NCBI GenBank assembly: GCA_000447245.1
Contig: AUYT01000001.1
Span: 166,825 to 230,824 of the forward strand
Source of the DNA: a candidate division Zixibacteria bacterium RBG-1
GTDB taxonomy: Bacteria; Zixibacteria; MSB-5A5; DSPP01; RBG-1
Length of the DNA stretch: 64,000 nucleotides
Reading direction: 5' to 3'
Shown: piece by piece, positions 1 through 6,422 of the stretch
Layout of the letters: every line of letters starts with the position of its first letter
How positions within the stretch are numbered: the first letter of the stretch is position 1
Position numbers and translations under genes: made by a program
Notes under the pieces: generated by a model
Database searches by the model: none
What the model was told of the DNA's origin: nothing
What the model saw: the letters and a program-made list of their open reading frames with translations, nothing else

Positions 1-95
1 TTTTGTAATATTTTTCTTGCTAAATCGATAAAAAAGCGTTAAATTAGGGCACCAATTTAAATCGAATCTATACCTAAGTTAAAAGGGAGGTTTAG

Positions 96-1604
96 CTGAA
101 AAAGCTAAAATTTTTGTTATCTCTGGGGATTCTATTAAGCCTTTCACTTCAGTCCTGGTCAAACCAGTCCAGCCCTACTTACTATTATTATCAGGGACAG
201 AAAGTTAATTTGCCGCTTGACTATACCCGCTTAGCGGTCAAGTTTCAGATAGGATTAGCCACCGCTGATCCGGTTTCAGTTGTTTCAAATACTGGAGTCC
301 AGATTATTTCAGCTGAACCGACTGGTGTCAACCAGCGCTATTTGGTGACTCTGAAAACTCCTCTATCAACTGTAGCTGAAGTTGACAAAAACATAAAAAC
401 TCTTTTGAATTCTTCATCCATAGATTTTGCTTCACCGGTCTTTAATGGAGTTGTCCCCGGAACCTGGGTAACTATAACCCCTGACATTCTTTTGCGCTTC
501 AAACCAGAGTTTGTTTCAAATTCCGATCTGCTTTTGTCAATTTTAGCCCCGGAGCTTCAAATAATATCCAAAGATTTTGGAAATTTAAACGGTGCTTACA
601 AGCTAAAAAGTTCATCTAAAAACGGTTTTGAGGTTTTAGCGGTTGCCAATCGTCTGGCTACAGATTCACATATTGACTGGGCTGAACCAGACGCTCAATT
701 TAGCGGAGGAGTTGCTTTAATCCCCAATGATCCGGGATTTGCTGACATATGGGGAATTCTAAACACCGGTCAGTTTGGTGGAATTGTCGATATGGATATG
801 GACGGTGATTCTGCTTGGGATCATACTATCGGCGATTCAACTATAAAGGTTCTAATTATTGATACCGGAGTTCAACAAGACCATCCGGATTTAAACCAGC
901 TTCCGGGGGTTGATGTTACTTCAGAGGAACCGGGAGAAGGTGGTCCGGTCAATGAGTGTGACAACCATGGTACCGCCGTGGCTGGTTGTGTTTCAGCTAT
1001 AATTAATAACAGTTTGGGGACGGTGGGAATCGCACCTGGATGTAAATCGGTTTCAGCTCGAACCTTCATTTCCAATCTGACCTGTGATGGTAGCTGGTCT
1101 GCAGAAGTCAGTTGGACTGTGGATGCCTTGACCTGGGCTGAAGGACAAGGAGTGCGAGTGACCAACAACAGTAACTATTATGGGTTCACTTCTAATGCCA
1201 TCAAAACTAAGTATGAATCTATGCATGCTGGTGGAATAGTTCACTTTGCCTCAGCTGGAAATTTTGCCAGTTCCAGTATTGTTTATCCCGCTTCCATTCC
1301 CATAGTAAATTCTGTGGCTGCTCTGGGGGATTCTGGAACTTTGACTTGGTTCAGCAATTGGGGACTAGGATTAGATTTTTCAGCTCCTGGCATCTTTATG
1401 TTGAGCACGGACCGGACCGGAGAAGATGGCTACGATCCTGGGGATTATACCTACTTTGGTGGCACATCTGCTGCCTCCCCTTACAGTGCCGGTGTGGCCG
1501 CTTTAGTTTTGTCTCAAAATCCAGGTTTAACTTCTGACGAGGTGGAAAGCATAATGCGATGCTCCTGTAAAGACCTGGGCCCTTTAGGGTATGAAACTAC
1601 TTAG
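96..1604 (+). CDS. Secreted subtilisin-like serine protease (peptidase S8), N-terminal part, frameshifted
   Basis: Extracellular endopeptidase of the subtilisin (S8) family. The triad is visible: Asp in VLIIDTGVQ (about residue 256), His in DNHGTAVAG (about 290), Ser in GGTSAASP (about 457), with the oxyanion Asn in FASAGN. The first TTG is at 114, but a CTG at 96 in the same frame sits 5 bases after GGGAGG and gives a start MKKLKFLLSLGILLSLSL, a proper n-region and h-region of a signal peptide, so I prefer 96. Residues 30-200 look like an inhibitor-type propeptide. The frame ends at a TAG (1602-1604) just where S8 domains usually end in a G-[WY]-G-x-V-[ND]-A motif. That motif (GWGFVNAENAL) continues in the next frame from 1604, so the gene is broken by an apparent single-base loss. 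Whether this is real or an assembly error cannot be told. Confidence 0.85.
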   Translation: MKKLKFLLSLGILLSLSLQSWSNQSSPTYYYYQGQKVNLPLDYTRLAVKFQIGLATADPVSVVSNTGVQIISAEPTGVNQRYLVTLKTPLSTVAEVDKNIKTLLNSSSIDFASPVFNGVVPGTWVTITPDILLRFKPEFVSNSDLLLSILAPELQIISKDFGNLNGAYKLKSSSKNGFEVLAVANRLATDSHIDWAEPDAQFSGGVALIPNDPGFADIWGILNTGQFGGIVDMDMDGDSAWDHTIGDSTIKVLIIDTGVQQDHPDLNQLPGVDVTSEEPGEGGPVNECDNHGTAVAGCVSAIINNSLGTVGIAPGCKSVSARTFISNLTCDGSWSAEVSWTVDALTWAEGQGVRVTNNSNYYGFTSNAIKTKYESMHAGGIVHFASAGNFASSSIVYPASIPIVNSVAALGDSGTLTWFSNWGLGLDFSAPGIFMLSTDRTGEDGYDPGDYTYFGGTSAASPYSAGVAALVLSQNPGLTSDEVESIMRCSCKDLGPLGYETT

Positions 1605-1615
1605 GCTGGGGTTTT

Positions 1616-2089
1616 GTGAATGCGGAAAATGCTTTGTTGAATACCCCGGAATCTGATCTTGATACTGATGGTTTAAGTGACCAATGTGATAATTGTCCTA
1701 ACCTTTCCAATATTGCGCAAGAAGATACTGACAGTGACCAAGTGGGCGATTCTTGTGACAATTGTCTCACCGTAGCTAATTCAAATCAGGCAGACAGCGA
1801 CACCGACCAAGTGGGAAATGTCTGTGATATCTGCCCTAATCATCATAATCCTCTGCAACAATCCATCAAAGCCGGAGATGCCAATGGGTCCGGTGGCACT
1901 CCTAATCTGACTGATATAGTTTACTTGGTCAATTATGTTTTCAAAGGAGGACCGGCCCCAAGCCCGAGTTGTCGCGGAGATGAAAATGGTTCAGGCGGCA
2001 CTCCTAATCTTACAGACATAATTTACATCGTCAACTATGTTTTCAAAGGTGGTCCCGCTCCCATTAAATCAAATGTCTGCTGTTTGTAA
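1616..2089 (+). CDS. C-terminal remainder of the subtilase: thrombospondin-3 repeats and dockerin doublet
   Basis: Continuation of the upstream protease in another frame (coding resumes at 1604 with GWGFVNAENAL). It carries two or three thrombospondin type 3-like Ca-binding repeats (DTDGLSDQCDNCP, DSDQVGDSCDNC, DTDQVGNVCDICP), then two dockerin-like repeats (GDANGSGGTPNLTDIVYLVN and GDENGSGGTPNLTDIIYIVN), and ends in NVCCL. Asp/Asn-rich loops suggest Ca binding outside the cell. It probably has no start codon of its own; GTG at 1616 lies inside the S8 motif and lacks a ribosome site. If the frameshift is real, the protease would lose its C-terminal module. Confidence 0.7.
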   Translation: MNAENALLNTPESDLDTDGLSDQCDNCPNLSNIAQEDTDSDQVGDSCDNCLTVANSNQADSDTDQVGNVCDICPNHHNPLQQSIKAGDANGSGGTPNLTDIVYLVNYVFKGGPAPSPSCRGDENGSGGTPNLTDIIYIVNYVFKGGPAPIKSNVCCL

Positions 2090-2190
2090 TTAAGCATGCG
2101 AACTGATTTCAAATTCGAGACAGATTCAAAAATTCCCAACCTATTAATTCAAATTTCACCGCTATTATTAAGTCATTGCCTTGTTTTATC

Positions 2191-2219
2191 TTGACTTCTC
2201 CTCAAAAAGTTTCATAAAT
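2191..2219 (+). promoter_or_regulatory. Candidate sigma-70 promoter of the S2P/HlyD fusion gene
   Basis: TTGACT (2191-2196), 17-base spacer, ATAAAT (2214-2219). The expected start of transcription would leave only about 10-15 bases before ATG 2240, and no Shine-Dalgarno sequence is seen. Position and spacing are the only evidence. Confidence 0.4.
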
Positions 2220-2239
2220 TAAAATTCAAATTATCATCT

Positions 2240-4549
2240 ATGCCTGAAAAATTTCCCAAGTTTAGGTCGGATTTAATCATTACTTCCCAAAAATTCGAGG
2301 GAGAGACCTTTTATGTGTTAAAAGACCCTCTTTCCAAAAAATTTTTCCGCATCAAAGAATGGGAATATTTCATCACCCAGAATTTAGACGGAAAAACTCC
2401 AGCCGAAGAGATTATAAACAGATTTCAAGAAAAGTTTAATCTTTCCTTAAGTCCCACCTCTTTAAACCAATTTATTGAAAAAATAGACCAATTCAGTTTT
2501 TTAGAAAAAGAGGAGGTAGAAAGGGAGCAGGAAAGAATTGTTTATCGGGCTAAAAAAGAAAAAAATACCTTTAAAAGAGTTTTATTTCTTAAACTGAAGG
2601 CCTTCGACCCGGATGCCTTCATCACCAAATTATTTAATAAGACCAAGTTTGTCTTTACCAAGCCATTCTTAATTTTTATGGGATTGACTATTCTATTGGC
2701 TTCTTTAATCGCCATCAGCAACTGGGGAGATATTAGCTGGAGTATTGAGGGTTTAACTTCGGTCACCAATCTTTTGGGAATCTGGCTGACTATTTTCTGG
2801 GTAATCTCCCTGCATGAATTTGCCCATGCCTTGACCTGTAAATATTACGGGGGAGAGGTGCGGGAGATGGGGTTTTTGCTTTTATACTTTCAGCCCTGTT
2901 TTTACTCCAACGTTTCGGATGCCTGGTTTTTTTCCAAAAAAGCCAAAATCATAGTCTCTTTTGCCGGGGCTTTCTTTCAGATATTCATCTGGGCTGTGGC
3001 AACCATTTTGTGGAGAATCACGGATACCGAAACCGGCTTAAACCAGTTCTTTTTTGTGACCATGATCACCTCCGGGGTGATAGTTCTTTTCAACTTTAAT
3101 CCTTTGATTAAATTAGATGGGTATTATTTGCTGTCGGATTATTTGGAAATTCCCAATCTCAGAGCCAAGGCTTTCGCCTATTTGGGGGCCTGGTTCAAAA
3201 AGAAAATTTTGGGTCTGCCGGTTGAAATACCAAAAGTTTCGGCCAAAGAAAAGAAAGTTTATCCAGTCTACGGGCTTTTATCTTTAATCTATTCTTTCTT
3301 TCTAATCGGCTTTTTCTTTTTTAAACTGGCCCAGTTTTTGATTAATAAACTTCAGCTCCTGGGATTGGGCTTGTTTTTGCTGGGAACATTCTTTATTTTT
3401 AAGTACCCCCTAAGTTTGGGCTTGGCTAACTTAAGGGAGGTTTTTGTCTTAAAAAAAGAGTCCTTTATGCAACCCAAAAAACTTCTGATTAAACTCGGGA
3501 TATTGGCTATAATAATTCTGGCTTTAGTTTTTGTCAAGTGGGAGCTGAAAGTTTCCCAGAACTGTGAAATCGCGGCCTTGGAGTATTACACCATCTCCAA
3601 CCAAGCCGCATCTTTTATGGAAGAACAGCTGTTTATCGAAGGAGAGGAAGAGAAAAGGCAGACCAATGTCTTAAAGCTAATTTCAGCTGAATACGGGGTG
3701 GTTAATTTAGAGCCCCTGGTCAAGGAGGGACAAAAGGTTCATAAAGGGGACTTAATTGCTCAGGTAAGCTCCAATCAGTATAAAAATGAAATGGCCACGA
3801 CCATGGCTATGATAGATAAAGCCAAAGCCGATTATGCCATCTTGAAAAAGGGTGCCCGGCCCGAGGAACTGCAACAAGCCAATGATAATGTTAGGAGAAT
3901 TGAGGCTTTATTGAAAGCCAAACAAAAAGGAAAAGAAAGATTCGACCAGCTCCGGGAGAAAAAATTGGTTTCCCAAGAAGAATACGATAAGGTTTTATCG
4001 GAATATCAGGCTTTAGAGTCGGATTTGGCTATTGCCAAAAACACTCTAAGACTTTTGCAGTTAGGTGCCAAACCGGAGGAACTGGCCAAAGCCCAGGCTG
4101 AAATCCAGCGACTGGAAGCCAAAGCGAACTACTTGAAACAGCAGATTCAAGCACAGGATTTAAAATCTCCCATCTCTGGGACCGTGACCAACGTCCGGCC
4201 CAAAGGGGATTTAATCAGCATCGCCAGAATGGACACTGTCAGAGTTTTGATTTGGGCCAGTGAAAAAGATATGGATGTGATTAAAGCCGGTCAGAAGGTG
4301 AAAGCCAAGGTCAGGTCTTATCCCGGAAAATCATTTTATGGTGTGGTGACCAAAGTTGGTCAGCAGGCGGAAAAACAGGGAAACAAAAACGTTTTCATAA
4401 TCACCAGTAAAGTTAGTAACAACGATTCTCATCTAAAACCGGGAATGACCGGCCAGGCCAAAATTTATTGCGGTAAGAGAAGCTTGCTAAATTTATTGAC
4501 CAGAAAGATAGTGCGTTGGTTCAGAGTAGAAGTTTGGTCCTGGTTTTGA
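2240..4549 (+). CDS. PqqD-like / site-2 protease (M50) / HlyD membrane-fusion fusion protein
   Basis: A 769-residue inner-membrane protein. Residues 1-95 resemble a PqqD-like peptide-recognition domain. Residues about 140-410 form a multi-span M50 site-2 protease with HEFAH at 192-196 and the second metal motif LDGYY near 292. Residues about 475-745 form a HlyD-type periplasmic adaptor: lipoyl half-motifs (LVKEGQKVHKGDLIAQV and SPISGTVTNV) flank a Lys/Glu-rich coiled coil. It ends in RKIVRWFRVEVWSWF. Proteins with this architecture are found with bacteriocin or RiPP export and processing loci and with some ABC exporters. Here no ABC transporter or radical SAM gene is adjacent, but a 25-residue peptide gene follows. 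The substrate is unknown; recognition, cleavage or export of a small peptide is an inference. Confidence 0.85.
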   Translation: MPEKFPKFRSDLIITSQKFEGETFYVLKDPLSKKFFRIKEWEYFITQNLDGKTPAEEIINRFQEKFNLSLSPTSLNQFIEKIDQFSFLEKEEVEREQERIVYRAKKEKNTFKRVLFLKLKAFDPDAFITKLFNKTKFVFTKPFLIFMGLTILLASLIAISNWGDISWSIEGLTSVTNLLGIWLTIFWVISLHEFAHALTCKYYGGEVREMGFLLLYFQPCFYSNVSDAWFFSKKAKIIVSFAGAFFQIFIWAVATILWRITDTETGLNQFFFVTMITSGVIVLFNFNPLIKLDGYYLLSDYLEIPNLRAKAFAYLGAWFKKKILGLPVEIPKVSAKEKKVYPVYGLLSLIYSFFLIGFFFFKLAQFLINKLQLLGLGLFLLGTFFIFKYPLSLGLANLREVFVLKKESFMQPKKLLIKLGILAIIILALVFVKWELKVSQNCEIAALEYYTISNQAASFMEEQLFIEGEEEKRQTNVLKLISAEYGVVNLEPLVKEGQKVHKGDLIAQVSSNQYKNEMATTMAMIDKAKADYAILKKGARPEELQQANDNVRRIEALLKAKQKGKERFDQLREKKLVSQEEYDKVLSEYQALESDLAIAKNTLRLLQLGAKPEELAKAQAEIQRLEAKANYLKQQIQAQDLKSPISGTVTNVRPKGDLISIARMDTVRVLIWASEKDMDVIKAGQKVKAKVRSYPGKSFYGVVTKVGQQAEKQGNKNVFIITSKVSNNDSHLKPGMTGQAKIYCGKRSLLNLLTRKIVRWFRVEVWSWF

Positions 4550-4697
4550 TTTTGTCAAAATTTTGCGCAACTGATTTTAGATAATCACAAAAGTATAAGT
4601 TCTTGTTCCTAATTCTATATATTGTGTTATTTTATAATTATATAACAATATGTAGATATCTATATCCATAATTTTTCTCATTTTGCAAAGAATTGCC

Positions 4698-4726
4698 TTG
4701 ACAAATCCCTATTGATTGTTTATTAT
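4698..4726 (+). promoter_or_regulatory. Strong sigma-70-type promoter for the small peptide gene
   Basis: TTGACA (4698-4703), exactly 17 bases, TATTAT (4721-4726). This is the best promoter match in the window. It predicts transcription from about 4733 and a leader of about 130 bases before ATG 4866. Confidence 0.7.
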
Positions 4727-4738
4727 TTGCACAGAGAT

Positions 4739-4790
4739 TCAATGGGAGGTGAGGTAGTCCATTTAGGGGTACGGTTTTTTCTCTCATTGA
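4739..4790 (+). other. Stem-loop in the leader of the small peptide gene
   Basis: TCAATGGGAG (4739-4748) pairs with CTCTCATTGA (4781-4790): 10 base pairs, one of them G-U, around a 32-base loop that contains a possible smaller hairpin. It begins a few bases after the predicted transcription start, so the mRNA would begin with a structured element. This could be a regulatory leader or an RNA stabiliser; no known riboswitch was recognised. Confidence 0.4.
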
Positions 4791-4865
4791 TTTTATAAGG
4801 TTTTCCGAAGATATTGAGTTGTCCATTAAAATTTTTTAACTCAAATGCAAGGAGGTGATGAGGCT

Positions 4866-4943
4866 ATGAAAGAACTCATCCTGGAGGTAGAGGAACTAGA
4901 ACAGAGAATTGCTCCTGGCTCAGCTTCAAACGGGTCCAGCTAG
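4866..4943 (+). CDS. 25-residue peptide, candidate precursor peptide of an export system
   Basis: A short reading frame with an almost perfect ribosome site (AAGGAGGTGATG, 4849-4860) five bases before ATG 4866. The peptide starts MKELILEVEELEQRIAPG and ends in a Ser/Gly/Asn tail (SASNGSS). The first half is acidic and amphipathic like a leader peptide; the second is small, polar and free of Cys. It has its own promoter, a structured leader and a terminator, so it is very likely expressed. The nearest upstream gene is the PqqD/M50/HlyD fusion, the kind of protein that handles ribosomal peptides. A regulatory leader peptide is an alternative, but no regulated gene follows on this strand. I do not assign a family. 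Confidence 0.55.
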   Translation: MKELILEVEELEQRIAPGSASNGSS

Positions 4944-4963
4944 GCTTAAGTTCTCTACAGTTT

Positions 4964-4986
4964 GTTTAGTTAAACTTTAACTAAAC
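4964..4986. repeat. Perfect 11-base inverted repeat after the small peptide gene
   Basis: The arms GTTTAGTTAAA (4964-4974) and TTTAACTAAAC (4976-4986) are perfectly complementary around one base. It is AT-rich and lies between the peptide stop codon and the terminator. It may be a protein binding site or a second 3' hairpin. Confidence 0.6.
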
Positions 4987-4996
4987 ACCTCCTTTT

Positions 4997-5027
4997 GAGC
5001 CCCCCTTTAAGGGGGCTCAGCTTTTTT
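4997..5027. terminator. Rho-independent terminator, possibly bidirectional
   Basis: GAGCCCCC (from 4997) pairs with GGGGGCTC (5011-5018) around a short CTTTAA-type loop, followed by T6 (5022-5027). It ends the peptide transcript and lies directly downstream of the convergent rlmD gene, which stops at 5035. Confidence 0.85.
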
Positions 5028-5034
5028 ATGGCCC

Positions 5035-6348
5035 TTATTTTTTTGCTAATTTCGCCACCGACTCAATATGAAAAGTATGGGGGAACATATCCAGCGGCTG
5101 AACCAATTCTAACAGGTATTTTTCTTCACATAGAAGCTCCAAATCCCGGGCCAGAGTTGCCGGGTTGCAGGAGACATAGACAATTTTAGGCGGGGCCAGC
5201 TTCAAAATATTTTCCACCACCTGGGGATGCAAACCGGCCCGGGGTGGGTCAATCACAACTAAATCGTAAGCTTCTCTTCTTATCAGTGCCAAAGCTAAAA
5301 ATGTCTTGGCCTCTTCGCAGATAAATTGGCAATTGGATATTTTATTTAGCTCGGCGTTCTTTTTGGCATCTTGCACGGTTTTGGGATTTGATTCCACCCC
5401 CACAACTTTTTGGGACTTTTGGGCTAGATAAAAAGAAATGGCCCCGGTTCCGGAATATAAATCTAAAACCGTTTCCTTTCCCTCTAAATCTGCCATTCTT
5501 AAAATCACTTCATATAATTTTTCCGCCTGTTTGGTATTGGTCTGAAAGAAAGAGTTGGCCGAGATTTCAAACACAAAATCACCGATTTTTTCTGTAATAA
5601 AATTTTTTCCCGCTAATAGTTCTTCTTTTTCTCCTACCGCAATTTGAGCTTTGTAAGGATTAATATTCCGGACTACGCTTTTAATCTGTGGAAATTTTTC
5701 TGAAAGAAGTTGGGCTAAGGTTTTTCCCTGTGGAAAATTCCCTTTATCGGTGACTATATTGACCATAATCTCAGCGCTGTTTTTCCCTTCCCGTATGGTT
5801 AAAAAACGCAAGAGTCCTTGATGAGTCTTCAAATCATAAATTGAAATCGAATTTTTTTTGACAAATTCCTGAATGAATTGCACGATCCGGTTGGATATTT
5901 CTGATTGCAGATAACATTTGTCCAAGTTAAAAACCAGGTCAAATCTTTCTTTTTTATGCAGGCCTAAAACCGGTAAGTTATTATGGTCGGTACTGAAGGA
6001 AAACTCCATTTTGTTGCGGTAGAAAAAAATCTCCGGGGAGGGTATGGCTGAATTGACCGGAGGATGCAAAAAACCTCCGATATGCTCCAAAGTTTCTTGG
6101 ACCTGTTTGGTTTTAAATTTAACTTGTCTGGGATAATCTAAATTCTGCCAGGCACAACCCCCGCAGATTCCAAAGTGAGAACAGCACGGCTGGACCCTAA
6201 AAGAGGAGGGTGAAACGATTTCTAGGGTTTTAGCTTCTGCGTAATTGGGTTTGAGTCTGGTGATTTGGGCTTTTGCAAGGTCTCCGGGAAGAGCTGACTC
6301 TACGAAAAAAGTGAAGTCGTCGACTTTAGCAATCCCTTTTCCCCCCAA
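5035..6348 (-). CDS. rlmD: 23S rRNA (uracil-C5)-methyltransferase, RlmD/RumA family
   Basis: SAM-dependent methylation of a uracil in 23S rRNA. Visible parts are an N-terminal TRAM domain, Fe-S cysteines in PCCSHFGICGGCAW, the SAM loop VLDLYSGTGAISFYLA, and the catalytic region IDPPRAGLHP and YVSCNPATLARDL. The first conventional start (TTG 6348) cuts the TRAM domain: upstream codons in frame (KKGEQIELKVTDLA) are typical TRAM sequence, extend to about 6406, and contain no ATG, GTG or TTG before the stop at 6409-6411. ATT at 6375, with AAGGGAG upstream, or another rare codon may be the true start. It follows the HTH-aconitase gene closely and may be cotranscribed with it and the HIT gene. Confidence 0.92.
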   Translation of the reverse strand: MGGKGIAKVDDFTFFVESALPGDLAKAQITRLKPNYAEAKTLEIVSPSSFRVQPCCSHFGICGGCAWQNLDYPRQVKFKTKQVQETLEHIGGFLHPPVNSAIPSPEIFFYRNKMEFSFSTDHNNLPVLGLHKKERFDLVFNLDKCYLQSEISNRIVQFIQEFVKKNSISIYDLKTHQGLLRFLTIREGKNSAEIMVNIVTDKGNFPQGKTLAQLLSEKFPQIKSVVRNINPYKAQIAVGEKEELLAGKNFITEKIGDFVFEISANSFFQTNTKQAEKLYEVILRMADLEGKETVLDLYSGTGAISFYLAQKSQKVVGVESNPKTVQDAKKNAELNKISNCQFICEEAKTFLALALIRREAYDLVVIDPPRAGLHPQVVENILKLAPPKIVYVSCNPATLARDLELLCEEKYLLELVQPLDMFPHTFHIESVAKLAKK

Positions 6349-6422
6349 GGCTAAGTCTGTGACTTTTAGCTCAATTTGTTCTCCCTTTTTGAAAGGTAGT
6401 TTTTGCGTTTAACTCACCTCGT

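Noticed and set aside
872-1244. Overlapping antisense ORFs in the subtilase
   Set aside because: They are translations of the opposite strand of a clear S8 domain and have no features of their own.
4742-4798. An 18-codon ATG reading frame in the leader of the small peptide gene (MGGEVV...)
   Set aside because: No ribosome site, overlaps the leader stem, and no coding signal; the leader RNA reading is simpler.
4638-4826. Minus-strand 62-codon ORF opposite the peptide leader
   Set aside because: No ribosome site or domain; it lies antisense to the promoter and leader.
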